The notes: generated by a model not told the origin, from the letters alone. A stretch of DNA of 64,000 bases from an uncultured Bacteroidales bacterium (GCA_946405575.1 CAMJHP010000004.1:1-64000), one strand, 5' to 3'; numbered from the stretch's first letter, positions 45,694 to 53,935 are shown. Numbers and translations: made by a program.

Positions 45694-46338
45694 ATGACCA
45701 TACAAGAATCTTTATTACAGAAACCATTGGAAAAGATGAACGGCTGTAATATTCAAGAAGTATTTGAAGAAATCGCAAAAAATCTGTTCAACAATTTCTG
45801 CATTCATTGCGGTGAAAGAAAGTATTACTTCGTCGAAGTCGAATTCTATTATTACGACAAAGAAAAATATCTGCAAGACCAAGAACGATATAAATGGTTT
45901 GGAGTGACATACTCGCGAACAAACAAAAGTGCTGGGATTTTTTTCTATCATTTAAGTGGCTTTGATATATGCTTCGACAGCCATTATGATGAAAACTATG
46001 CCAAATTTGGTGGAATACTTGTCAGAAGCATAAAAGACGAAAAAGGAGTGCTCACGACAGGACCATTGACTTGTAAAGATTTAATTCTTAATTCTTGCGG
46101 TAACGAAATGCCAAAATTGGAATCATACAAACCTGAGGTTGAAATAAAACTCGAATCGACAGTTCGTTCTCTTGGCAAAGAAGATATAAATAATAGAATT
46201 GATGGAAATTTGAACTTATGTTTCTACGATGGAAGCATAAAAGATTGGAAACCGACAAAACAAAGATTTGACACAAAAACCGGAAGAACCGTCAAAAGTT
46301 ATAGTTCATATAAAACTGATAGATTCATAAAAAAATGA
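45694..46338 (+). CDS. Hypothetical cytoplasmic protein
   Basis: A 214-residue protein without signal peptide or membrane segment. I do not recognise the family. Notable parts are FCIHCGERKYYFVEVEFYYYDKEKY, a block ICFDSHYDENYAKFGGILVRSI followed by GPLTCKDLILNSCGNEMP, and a basic C-terminal tail. The FGGILVR...GPL arrangement recalls proteins loosely annotated as DNA glycosylases, but I would not assign that. AT-rich like the remnant before it. Its stop overlaps the start of the PAD-family gene (ATGA), so the two are made together. Confidence 0.65.
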   Translation: MTIQESLLQKPLEKMNGCNIQEVFEEIAKNLFNNFCIHCGERKYYFVEVEFYYYDKEKYLQDQERYKWFGVTYSRTNKSAGIFFYHLSGFDICFDSHYDENYAKFGGILVRSIKDEKGVLTTGPLTCKDLILNSCGNEMPKLESYKPEVEIKLESTVRSLGKEDINNRIDGNLNLCFYDGSIKDWKPTKQRFDTKTGRTVKSYSSYKTDRFIKK

Positions 46339-47180
46339 CCACCGACAACCTCACCAACACCGTCTATTTCTCTGACCTTTTGCCAAAGAAATGTCCGATT
46401 TTGAACCAGCACATTGTTGAAGTATTGGAAACGAACAAGATTCGCTACGCCTATCTTTCTGAAACCAAGGACATTTGGTGCCGCGACTTTATGCCAATCC
46501 AAATAGAAGAAGACCTTTTTGTGTTCTACAAATACACGCCCGACTATTTGCAAACTCCCTACTATCGCCGTATTCAGACCAACCCTGAAAAAGTGTTTCA
46601 AGCACCACAGAACCGTCTGGAACAAGTAGCGCAAAATGCCATCACGATTGACCTTGTTATAGATGGCGGCAATGTGGTGAAATGCGGCGACACCATTGTA
46701 ATGACGGAAAAAGTGTTTGTCGAGAACAAGGACAAAACACGTACCGAAGTGGAAAGAATCCTGAAAGATGCTTTCCGTTGCGACATTCTGTTTCTGCCTT
46801 GGGACCAAAAAGAAACCTTCGGCCACAGCGATGGCGTCGTCCATTATGCGGGTCACGGGAAAATCCTTTTGACAAACTATGGTGATTTTTCACCTTATTA
46901 TTACAACCGCTTCCGAAAGGTGTTGGAAAAACAATTTGAGGTCATCCCGTTGAAGTATGAAACCAAAAGACGACACGCTCGCAGTTGGGCTTACATCAAT
47001 TTCTTGCAAATTGGCAAATTGATTCTTGTGCCGCAGTTGGGGCTTGAAGAGGACAAGCAGGTTTTGGAACAGATTGCCAATGCCCTGCCTGATTGTGAGG
47101 TGGTCGGGATTCCTTCGTTGGAAGCCGTTAGACGAGGCGGAGGACTGAATTGTATTTCTTGGAATGTTTTGATGGTTTAG
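46335..47180 (+). CDS. Agmatine deiminase / peptidyl-arginine deiminase family enzyme
   Basis: A 281-residue guanidine-group-modifying enzyme of the PAD_porph family. The catalytic set is present: IWCRDFMPIQ, DGGNVV, FGHSDGVVHY (His and Asp) and the nucleophile cysteine in RRGGGLNCISWN near the C-terminus. Relatives hydrolyse agmatine or arginine side chains. It has no signal peptide or sorting domain and is short, so it is more likely a cytoplasmic small-molecule deiminase than the secreted PPAD of Porphyromonas. It converges with dinB. Confidence 0.85.
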   Translation: MTTDNLTNTVYFSDLLPKKCPILNQHIVEVLETNKIRYAYLSETKDIWCRDFMPIQIEEDLFVFYKYTPDYLQTPYYRRIQTNPEKVFQAPQNRLEQVAQNAITIDLVIDGGNVVKCGDTIVMTEKVFVENKDKTRTEVERILKDAFRCDILFLPWDQKETFGHSDGVVHYAGHGKILLTNYGDFSPYYYNRFRKVLEKQFEVIPLKYETKRRHARSWAYINFLQIGKLILVPQLGLEEDKQVLEQIANALPDCEVVGIPSLEAVRRGGGLNCISWNVLMV

Positions 47181-47201
47181 AACTCGCTGCTTCCAAAACC
47201 A

Positions 47202-48338
47202 TCATCCCGCCGCCCGATGTATAATCTGTTCCCCAAACCGCATTTTGATCTTATCCATCGCAGCATACAGGTTCGTCAGTTCCATATTATCGTCAAACAG
47301 GGCCAGTTGCGGTGCTCCACTGACCAATTCGCTGAGGCGCACGCCGACCAAGCGTATCATCATCCTCCGATTATAGAGTTTATCAAAAATGCCATTCACA
47401 GTTTCGCGCAACACGTGGTCGAAAGCCGTATAAGGGATGCGCTGCTGCATATCGTGCGTGTCGAAGTTGGAGTAGCGGACCTTCACCGTCACGCAGCCCG
47501 TCAGTTTTCCTTGCGAGCGGAGGTCGAAGCCGAGGCTTTCCACCATCCGCGCAAGGCATTGTTTGATGGTCGTCACATCAATGGTATCTTGCTCAAACGT
47601 CCTTTCCTTGCTGATGGACTTCTGCTCTTGGTAAGGGCACACGGGTGTGCTGTCCTGTCCGTTGGCTTTCTTCCAGATGTCGAGGCCATGCTTGCCCATA
47701 GCGCGTTCCATCGCAAGTGGCGGCAGTCGGCGCAAAGTACCGATTTTCTCCACACCCATCGAGCGGAGCAAATGGTAGGTTTTCTCCCCCACCATCGGGA
47801 TTTTCTGTACCGAAAGCGGGTCGAGGAAGTTATTAATATAAGGTATGGGCACCTGAAGTTCGCCGTTGGGCTTGGCCTGTCCCGTCGCGATTTTCGCAAC
47901 CGTCTTGTTTTCCGATAGGCCAAAAGAGATGGGCAGACCCGTCTCATAGATGATCTTTTGGCGTAGTTCGTGCGACCACAGCTGGCAGTCGTGGAAACGG
48001 TCCATACCCGTCAGATCCAAGTAATGCTCATCGATGGACATTTTTTCATACACTGGCGCACTGTCGGCGATGATGTCGGTCACCAAGCGCGAATAGCGGC
48101 TGTAAAGCTCCATATCACCACGGATGAAAACGGCCTGCGAACACAGCTGTCGAGCCATCCGCATCGGCATAGCCGAATGCACGCCGAACTTTCGTGCCTC
48201 ATAGCTGCACGTCGACACTACGCCACGGTCCGACATACCGCCCACGATAACAGGCTTGCCATCCAGCGAGGGGTTGATTAACCGCTCCACCGAGACGAAA
48301 AAGGTGTCCAAATCCAAATGCAAAATCGTCCTTTCCAT
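47202..48338 (-). CDS. dinB: DNA polymerase IV (Y family)
   Basis: Translesion polymerase of 378 residues. Catalytic motifs: HLDLDTFFVSVE (first metal-binding Asp residues) and MSIDEHYLDLTG (SIDE, with H where most have A). The thumb and little-finger parts follow (IPMVGEKTYHLLRSMGV, ERTFEQD). The C-terminal GAPQLALFDD contains a beta-clamp-binding QLxLF motif. A perfect AGGAGG lies eight bases before the ATG, rare in this window. The operator-like dyad at 48394-48414 and repeat C link it to the DnaE-type gene. Confidence 0.95.
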   Translation of the reverse strand: MERTILHLDLDTFFVSVERLINPSLDGKPVIVGGMSDRGVVSTCSYEARKFGVHSAMPMRMARQLCSQAVFIRGDMELYSRYSRLVTDIIADSAPVYEKMSIDEHYLDLTGMDRFHDCQLWSHELRQKIIYETGLPISFGLSENKTVAKIATGQAKPNGELQVPIPYINNFLDPLSVQKIPMVGEKTYHLLRSMGVEKIGTLRRLPPLAMERAMGKHGLDIWKKANGQDSTPVCPYQEQKSISKERTFEQDTIDVTTIKQCLARMVESLGFDLRSQGKLTGCVTVKVRYSNFDTHDMQQRIPYTAFDHVLRETVNGIFDKLYNRRMMIRLVGVRLSELVSGAPQLALFDDNMELTNLYAAMDKIKMRFGEQIIHRAAG

Positions 48339-48389
48339 AAAATCTCCTCCTTTTTTTGCCTAAAACGCATACATGTCCCAAAAAAGTTG

Positions 48390-48397
48390 TACTTTTG
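48390..48397 (+). promoter_or_regulatory. -7 box toward the lexA-like gene, inside the operator
   Basis: TACTTTTG on the plus strand overlaps the left arm of the dyad at 48394-48414, so a bound repressor would cover it. The implied leader to 48639 is about 235 nt and holds a palindrome. Confidence 0.45.
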
Positions 48398-48414
48398 ACG
48401 AGTTTTTAGTCAAA
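48394..48414. promoter_or_regulatory. Operator-like dyad TTTGAC-N9-GTCAAA between dinB and the lexA-like gene
   Basis: Perfect 6-bp arms with a 9-base spacer. It is the counterpart of 44885-44905 and lies in the shared upstream region of dinB and the S24 repressor. Confidence 0.6.
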
Positions 48415-48449
48415 TATTTCGCCGTAAATTTAATCATTTTGTTTGAGAT
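48402..48449. repeat. Promoter-region repeat C, copy 3 (48 bp)
   Basis: It matches 44893-44940 at 41 of 48 positions, including CGCCGTAAATTTAATC. On the minus strand it provides the upstream region of dinB. Confidence 0.8.
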
Positions 48450-48515
48450 AGCGGCATAGTAAAATAGAAAGTTTTGAAATTAATATTTAAACTCCTGAAA
48501 AACAAAGTACTTTTC

Positions 48516-48596
48516 GGCTATAAGCTGTTAGCCGTAAGCTATAAGCCAACGCCAACGTAATGGCAGCTTACGGCTTATAGCTTAAAGCTTACAGCC
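48516..48596. repeat. AGCTTA-type dispersed palindrome
   Basis: Perfect 11-bp arms AGCCGTAAGCT (48530-48540) and AGCTTACGGCT (48565-48575) inside weaker outer arms. A related AGCT-rich palindrome lies at 53208-53280. Confidence 0.7.
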
Positions 48597-48597
48597 C

Positions 48598-48622
48598 AAA
48601 CAACAATTAAACAATTAAACAA
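48598..48622. repeat. ACAATTAAACA-type leader tract before the lexA-like gene
   Basis: Identical over 25 bp to the leader of the FKBP gene (20484-20508, other strand). Confidence 0.7.
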
Positions 48623-48638
48623 CCAACACTTCAACAAT

Positions 48639-49448
48639 ATGTACTTCAATTCGAACATAAAATTTCTCCGCAAACACCGAAATCGCACCCAGGACGATGT
48701 GGCTTTTGCGCTAAACATGAAACGCTCCACGCTGAGCGGCTATGAAAACGGTGTGTCCGAGCCTAACCTTGAGGCCTTAGTCGCCTTCTCGAAATATTTC
48801 GGTATCGCCATAGACACCTTGGTGAAAGTCGATCTGAGCAGCATCAGTCCCAGCCAACTTTTGCAACTTGAGCGCGGCTACGACGTACATCTGAAAGGCA
48901 GCAACCTGCGCGTGTTGGCTACCACAGTCAACAATGACAATAACGAGAACATCGAACTTGTCACCGAGAAAGCCAAGGCGGGCTATGCCACTGGCTTCGC
49001 CGACCCCGAATACATCAAGGTGCTGCCGACATTTACTATGCCCTTCCTCTCGCGAGACCGCAAATACCGCACCTTCCAAATCAGCGGCGACTCGATGCTG
49101 CCCATCCCCGACGGTTCCTATGTCACGGGCGAATATGTTCTCGACTGGACCTATATTCGTAGCGGACAGCCCTACATCGTACTCACCCAGGACGACGGCA
49201 TCGTCTTCAAGATTGTGGACAACAAACTCGAACACGAGAGCAAACTCACGCTCAGTTCATTGAACCCGCTTTATCACCCATACGATTTGCCAGCTGCCGA
49301 CATCAAAGAGGTGTGGAAGTTCGTGCATTATATCAGCGCGGAGATGCCCGAGCAACGTGAGAACCGTTTCCGTGAAGAGGAACTAATGCAGACAGTTCAA
49401 GAACTGAAACGGCAGGTGGAGGAGATACAGCTGAGGCTGAATATTTAA
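48639..49448 (+). CDS. LexA-like repressor: XRE helix-turn-helix plus S24 peptidase domain
   Basis: A 269-residue regulator. Residues 1-65 form an XRE-type DNA-binding domain (RKHRNRTQDDVAFALNMKRSTLSGYENG). The rest is an S24/LexA self-cleavage domain: candidate cleavage site Ala114-Gly115 (EKAKAGYATG), nucleophile Ser152 (ISGDSMLPIPDGS) and lysine 191 (GIVFKIVDN). A C-terminal coiled coil (about 240-269) may aid dimerisation. It would be inactivated on DNA damage and release dinB and the DnaE-type polymerase; this is inferred from the shared dyads and gene order. Confidence 0.88.
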   Translation: MYFNSNIKFLRKHRNRTQDDVAFALNMKRSTLSGYENGVSEPNLEALVAFSKYFGIAIDTLVKVDLSSISPSQLLQLERGYDVHLKGSNLRVLATTVNNDNNENIELVTEKAKAGYATGFADPEYIKVLPTFTMPFLSRDRKYRTFQISGDSMLPIPDGSYVTGEYVLDWTYIRSGQPYIVLTQDDGIVFKIVDNKLEHESKLTLSSLNPLYHPYDLPAADIKEVWKFVHYISAEMPEQRENRFREEELMQTVQELKRQVEEIQLRLNI

Positions 49449-49459
49449 TACGGTTGGAT

Positions 49460-49528
49460 GTAGGGCTATCACATTGTGGCAGCCGTTGCCAAATTCCAAT
49501 GACGGTTGCTGTAATACGGCAGCCCTAC
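49460..49528. repeat. GTAGGGCT palindrome after the lexA-like gene
   Basis: Outer arms GTAGGGCT (49460-49467) and AGCCCTAC (49521-49528), with inner GCAGCCGT/ACGGTTGC. It could act as terminator for the lexA-like gene; no T run follows. Confidence 0.6.
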
Positions 49529-49599
49529 AGCCTTTAGGCACAATTTTTGCGGTTACTATTCGTTATGTAACAAAGACAACACTAAAACCCAAAATCGTC

Positions 49600-50589
49600 A
49601 TGAAGAAAGTATTTTTAAGTTTGATGCTCCTCTGTAGCTTTGCTCTGATGAACACAAGTTGTAAAGACAACAACAGTAACAACGACAACAACAATGTGAC
49701 ACCTGAAGTTCAAGCTGGTGCCATGACGGTAGGCAATAACACTAATAACATCGTTACCGCCAAGGCCGTCACGTATGGACAAAAGAATGCCATCGTCCTC
49801 GCTTCCAAGGAGATGACTGCCGCCGACAACGAGGGTATTGCCATTATCTTCAACGGCAACATCGTCCCCGGCACCTACACGATGGGCAATAACACGAAAG
49901 ATCCTGTCCCCACCGTGGTCGGCTTCCACGAATTCAACCTCAGTGAACTGCCCTTCATCATGGGTGCCGACACCTTGTTCTATGGCGACACTTATTATTG
50001 GATGAACGGCCTGCTCTCCGTCACCGAAGAAAACGGCACCTACACTGTCATCCTGTCACAAAGCATGGGTGTCAACGACAACGGACAGACCGTCCAGTTG
50101 GCCCTTAACTTCCAAGGCACACTGCCGCCTTATCAGTTCGATGCCGACAACAAGTTCAAGATCAAGAACATCGAAAGCCCCATTGGATTGGCTGGCATCA
50201 CCACTATCAGTGGGATGGGCATCCTCGGTGATGGTGTGAAGTCCATGCTCTTTATGTCATCCGACCGCAAGCGTTCCTTCATTGTCAGCTATGGCAACGG
50301 ACAACTCGTCGACGGCGAATACCCGCTTGGTTATGCTTTCACCCCTTATCTGCCCATCCTGCCTTGTGTCCACGTCGCTCTCAACGCCGACTTCTGGACC
50401 ATGCAACCCCAAACTGGCTATGTGGCCAAGAGTGGCACTCTGAAGGTCACCACCAACAACGATGGCACCAAGACCGTCATTATGGAAAACCTGAAGCTGA
50501 AGAACGTGGAACACGACAACGAGTTCTTCTTCCCCATCATCGACGGCTCGTTGCAGTATCATGGCTATATGTATGAGCTGAGCCTGTAA
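49600..50589 (+). CDS. Exported lipoprotein, function unknown
   Basis: A 329-residue lipoprotein: signal peptide with lipobox ALMNTSC (Cys at about 21), an Asn/Asp-rich spacer (KDNNSNNDNNN) and a beta-rich domain with GIAIIFNGNIVPGTYTMGN and repeated strand patterns. No known family recognised. The ATG at 49600 begins the signal peptide; an earlier in-frame start would run through the palindrome at 49460-49528. It is followed by a strong terminator. Confidence 0.75.
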   Translation: MKKVFLSLMLLCSFALMNTSCKDNNSNNDNNNVTPEVQAGAMTVGNNTNNIVTAKAVTYGQKNAIVLASKEMTAADNEGIAIIFNGNIVPGTYTMGNNTKDPVPTVVGFHEFNLSELPFIMGADTLFYGDTYYWMNGLLSVTEENGTYTVILSQSMGVNDNGQTVQLALNFQGTLPPYQFDADNKFKIKNIESPIGLAGITTISGMGILGDGVKSMLFMSSDRKRSFIVSYGNGQLVDGEYPLGYAFTPYLPILPCVHVALNADFWTMQPQTGYVAKSGTLKVTTNNDGTKTVIMENLKLKNVEHDNEFFFPIIDGSLQYHGYMYELSL

Positions 50590-50613
50590 GAATTTTTGAA
50601 GACATACTCAAAA

Positions 50614-50668
50614 GAGCCTCTCCGTCCATAGATTCCCGAAGGAATGACATGGACAGAGAGGTTCTTTT
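50614..50668 (+). terminator. Long-stem terminator built from a dispersed repeat
   Basis: Arms 50614-50629 and 50649-50664 pair almost fully (GAGCCTCTCCGTCCAT against its complement), followed by a T5 run. The inner part holds CCATAGATTCCC and GGAATGACA, the strings found in the prmC insert. Confidence 0.85.
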
Positions 50669-50685
50669 TATTCAGATTTTTTGTG

Positions 50686-50693
50686 TATTTTTG
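50686..50693 (+). promoter_or_regulatory. -7 box of mutS2, seven bases from its start codon
   Basis: TATTTTTG. The spacing leaves at most two or three bases of leader, so mutS2 appears to be almost leaderless. Confidence 0.6.
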
Positions 50694-50700
50694 CCACCCG

Positions 50701-53091
50701 ATGATTTACCCAACTAACTTTGAACAAAAGATCGGCTTTGCCAGCGTCCGTCAGATGCTTTCTGACCATTGCATCAGCCAGATGGGACAGGAGAAGGTGA
50801 ATGCTATGGCTTTTTCGATAGACAAAGGCTATATCCTCAAGAGTCTGGAGGAAACTGAAGAATTCATCCACCTAATGCAGACGGGAGTGCCTTTTCCTAT
50901 GCGCGATTTCCACGACTTGCGCGAGGCCTTCCACCGCATCCAGATAGACGGTACTTGCCTCAGTGTGGAAGATTTGTTTGCGCTGAAGCCTTCACTCAAT
51001 GTTATAGAAGCTATTTTGCGCTATGGCCACTCGGAGAGTGCCGATGCCACGCCTCGAATCAAGTCGCTGATTGAGGACATTTTCATCGAACGGAGTATCT
51101 TCACGGAGGTCAACCGCCTCGTTGATGACAAAGGCGAAATCCCTGATAATGCTTCTACAGAACTGCTTGAAATCCGACAGAGCATCCGTCGCAAGCAAGG
51201 CGGCATCGAGAAGCGCATCCGCCAAATCATGAGTGACGCAAAAACCGCTGGCTGGGTCGACCAAAAATCAGAACTTACCGTCCGCGACGGTCGTTTGGTC
51301 ATCCCTGTGAAGGCAGGCGACAAGCGCGCCATTCGCGGCTTTATCCATGATGAGTCGGCCACAGGCCAGACTGTTTACATCGAGCCTGCCGAAATCTTCG
51401 ACACCTCCAACGAAATCAAGGAGTTGGAATATGCCGAACGGCGCGAGATCCATCGTATCCTGATGGCTTTCACCCGACTGTTGCGGCCTTATCTCTCCGA
51501 ACTTCGTAAGGCTTGGAACCTACTCGGCGAACTTGACTTCATTCGTGCCAAAGCTTTGCTGGCCAACGAAACAGGAGGTGTGAAGCCCGAATTGATGGAT
51601 ACGCCTTATATCAATTGGCAGCAGGCGCGACACCCGCTCTTGGAACACAAGTTGAAAGCCCAAGGCAAACAAGTTGTGCCTTTGGATTTGCAGCTCAACG
51701 AAAAAGAGCGCATCCTCGTCATCAGCGGTCCCAACGCGGGCGGCAAGTCGGTTTGTCTGAAAACCACTGGCTTACTACAATATATGCTGCAATGCGGACT
51801 GATGCCGCCTATGCGGATCGACTCGCAGTGCGGCTTGTTCGAAAGCCTCTTCATCGATATCGGCGACGAGCAGTCCATTTTGGATGACTTATCTACCTAT
51901 AGCTCACATCTTATCAATATGAAGGCTCTTTTGGAGCAAGCCAATGAAAGCACCTTGTTCCTCATTGACGAGTTTGGTACAGGTACAGAGCCACAACTAG
52001 GTGGAGCCATTGCTGAAGCCATACTATTGGAACTCAATAAAAAGAAAGCTTTCGGCATGGTCACCACACACTACGCCAACTTGAAGCTTTTGGCCGACAG
52101 CCACGAGGGCATTGTAAATGGTGCCATGCTGTTCGACACAAGGTTTATGCAGCCTATGTACATCATGATGACGGGCAAGCCGGGCTCCTCCTTCGCATTT
52201 GAGATCGCCAAGAAAATCGGCTTCCCAAAACAGATTCTCGACGACGCTGCCAACATCACAGGCGACCAACACTTGAAATTTGAAAAACAGTTGCAGCAGT
52301 TGGAAGTCGACAAGAAGAACATCCGCAAAAAGGAACAAGACCTTCGCATCGCCGACCAACTGCTGACTGAAGTGGTTGAAAAATACAAAGGCCTGCTCAC
52401 CGAACTCGAAGGCAAGAAAAAACAATACCTCCGCGATGCCGCAGCCGAAGCGCAGGAACTGATTCAGAAGGCCAACAGCCAGATTGAGCGTACCATCAAG
52501 GAAATCAAGGAGGCGCAGGCCGAAAAGGTAAAGACTAAAGAGATTCGCCAGAATTTGGAGAAGACCAAGGAAGAAATCGCAAAGAAGGCTAGAGAAGTGG
52601 CTGAGGACAAGAAAAAGGAAGAGGCTGAAGTGGTGCTGAAAGTGGGCGACACCGTCTGCATCGAGGAGATGCAGGTGGTGGGCGAAATCCTGGCCATCAG
52701 CGACACGGATGCCACCATTCTCTTCGACAGCATCAGGCTTCGCACCAGCCCAGATAAGCTTCGCAAGGTGAGTCGCGCCGAGGCCCGCAAGACCCAGCGC
52801 CGTTGGCAGAGCGGCATCGCTGAGGACCTCAGCGAGAAAGCCGAACATTTTGAACTCACCCTTGACGTGCGCGGCAAACGAGCCGAAGAAGCCTTGGACA
52901 TCGTGGACAAGTATTTGGACGAAGCCAAACTCCTCAGCATCAAGGAAGTGAGCATCCTCCACGGCAAGGGTAATGGCATCCTGCGCAAGCTCATCCGTGA
53001 AAAACTCAGCCATATCCGAGAGGTGGAACGATTCTGCGATGCCTCGCTGGAGACGGGCGGAACGGGAATTACTAGGGTTTATTTTAGATAA
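50701..53091 (+). CDS. mutS2: MutS2 family ATPase/nuclease
   Basis: A 796-residue protein with the MutS core and clamp, Walker A VISGPNAGGKSVCLK (about residues 338-352), the FIDIGDEQSILDDLSTYSSH and LIDEFGTGTEP motifs, a long coiled coil (about 520-645) and a C-terminal Smr nuclease domain (LTLDVRGKRAEEALDIV, ILHGKGNGILRKLI). In other bacteria MutS2 suppresses recombination or splits collided ribosomes. The ATG at 50701 is chosen because it begins the conserved N-terminus right after the promoter box. Confidence 0.95.
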   Translation: MIYPTNFEQKIGFASVRQMLSDHCISQMGQEKVNAMAFSIDKGYILKSLEETEEFIHLMQTGVPFPMRDFHDLREAFHRIQIDGTCLSVEDLFALKPSLNVIEAILRYGHSESADATPRIKSLIEDIFIERSIFTEVNRLVDDKGEIPDNASTELLEIRQSIRRKQGGIEKRIRQIMSDAKTAGWVDQKSELTVRDGRLVIPVKAGDKRAIRGFIHDESATGQTVYIEPAEIFDTSNEIKELEYAERREIHRILMAFTRLLRPYLSELRKAWNLLGELDFIRAKALLANETGGVKPELMDTPYINWQQARHPLLEHKLKAQGKQVVPLDLQLNEKERILVISGPNAGGKSVCLKTTGLLQYMLQCGLMPPMRIDSQCGLFESLFIDIGDEQSILDDLSTYSSHLINMKALLEQANESTLFLIDEFGTGTEPQLGGAIAEAILLELNKKKAFGMVTTHYANLKLLADSHEGIVNGAMLFDTRFMQPMYIMMTGKPGSSFAFEIAKKIGFPKQILDDAANITGDQHLKFEKQLQQLEVDKKNIRKKEQDLRIADQLLTEVVEKYKGLLTELEGKKKQYLRDAAAEAQELIQKANSQIERTIKEIKEAQAEKVKTKEIRQNLEKTKEEIAKKAREVAEDKKKEEAEVVLKVGDTVCIEEMQVVGEILAISDTDATILFDSIRLRTSPDKLRKVSRAEARKTQRRWQSGIAEDLSEKAEHFELTLDVRGKRAEEALDIVDKYLDEAKLLSIKEVSILHGKGNGILRKLIREKLSHIREVERFCDASLETGGTGITRVYFR

Positions 53092-53207
53092 ATAGTCATT
53101 CACAACTGACCACAAATCAATGCCTTATAGCTTAAAGTAAATGAGTAAATTTAGTCTACATATAGAACGCAAATCATTCGTACTATGACTTGTGACAATG
53201 ACAATGC

Positions 53208-53280
53208 AGGGCTGTTAGCTATTAGCAATTAGCTCAGGAGCTACAAAGCTAATAGCTAAGGGCTAGAAGCTACCAGCCCT
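53208..53280. repeat. AGCT-rich dispersed palindrome
   Basis: Outer arms AGGGCTG (53208-53214) and CAGCCCT (53274-53280), inner TTAGCTATTAGC/GCTAATAGCTAA. Same style as 48516-48596. The rest of the 53092-53380 gap shows no gene. Confidence 0.7.
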
Positions 53281-53380
53281 ATCCAAAGTGGTCACAGTCA
53301 ATGGCCATAGTCGAAAGCAAAACAACTATGAACTATAATTTTGAGCAGTTACTTAATTATAAATTGTTCATCTACTCAAC

Positions 53381-53614
53381 ATGACTGACAATATCAACAT
53401 AGGGAAAGAGATACATAAAGAACTACAGAAGCAGGGACGTAGTGTGGTGTGGCTGAGTCGACAACTTGGCACAAGCCGTATGGCCTGTTACCGTATCTTC
53501 AACAACTACAGCATTGACACACAGGTGCTCTACCGCATTTCCAGCGTGCTTGGCGTGGATTTCTTCAAGGCTTATTCCGAAAGTCTCGAAAAAGACACGC
53601 TAAAAAATGTTTGA
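53381..53614 (+). CDS. Small XRE-like helix-turn-helix regulator
   Basis: A 77-residue protein that is little more than one DNA-binding domain: GKEIHKELQKQGRSVVWLSRQLGTSRMACYRIFNNYSIDTQVLYRISSVLGVDFF is a complete XRE-like fold. It stands alone in front of the giant adhesin gene, with a perfect 8-2-8 dyad (53747-53764) between them, so local regulation of the adhesin is plausible but unproven. Confidence 0.75.
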   Translation: MTDNINIGKEIHKELQKQGRSVVWLSRQLGTSRMACYRIFNNYSIDTQVLYRISSVLGVDFFKAYSESLEKDTLKNV

Positions 53615-53746
53615 TTCTCTATGCACATAACTGATTTTGAATCATTTGCATTGCAAACCTACAGATGGTAGATGATGCGTAACGGCCGCATTTGCCGAGT
53701 GGGATTCAAATACTCTTTAATCCTCAGTCTAAAGCCATCTTTGATT

Positions 53747-53764
53747 TGTAACAATTTTGTTACA
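53747..53764. promoter_or_regulatory. Operator-like dyad TGTAACAA-TT-TTGTTACA
   Basis: A perfect 8-bp inverted repeat around a 2-base centre, 53 bases upstream of the adhesin -7 box. Candidate binding site for the small XRE protein. Confidence 0.5.
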
Positions 53765-53817
53765 TAACACTTGTTATTTAGTGCCTAATCCATCGCTTTT
53801 TGTAAAGGAAAAAAGCC

Positions 53818-53825
53818 TATCTTTG
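53818..53825 (+). promoter_or_regulatory. -7 box of the adhesin operon
   Basis: TATCTTTG; leader of about 105 nt to the ATG at 53936. Apart from this box and the dyad, the 53615-53935 gap holds nothing I can name. Confidence 0.6.
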
Positions 53826-53935
53826 CACCTAATTTTTTGGCTAGCAAGTTTTTGTCTTCATTGCGAGGAAAAACTTTGATAGTGACAATTCTAATAGGTC
53901 GAAAATCAACAAGTAACAAACATTTAATAAAAAAG

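Noticed and set aside
46335-47180. A secreted peptidyl-arginine deiminase partner of the gingipain-like proteases
   Set aside because: No signal peptide or T9SS tail, and only 281 residues; a cytoplasmic deiminase is more likely.
52024-53115. A 363-codon open frame antisense to mutS2
   Set aside because: A Phe/Leu-rich shadow of the Lys/Glu-rich coiled coil on the other strand; the sense gene is certain.
53851-53872. A further half-copy of the dispersed 'tcattgcgagga' repeat in the adhesin leader
   Set aside because: Only about a dozen bases match, too short to assign.
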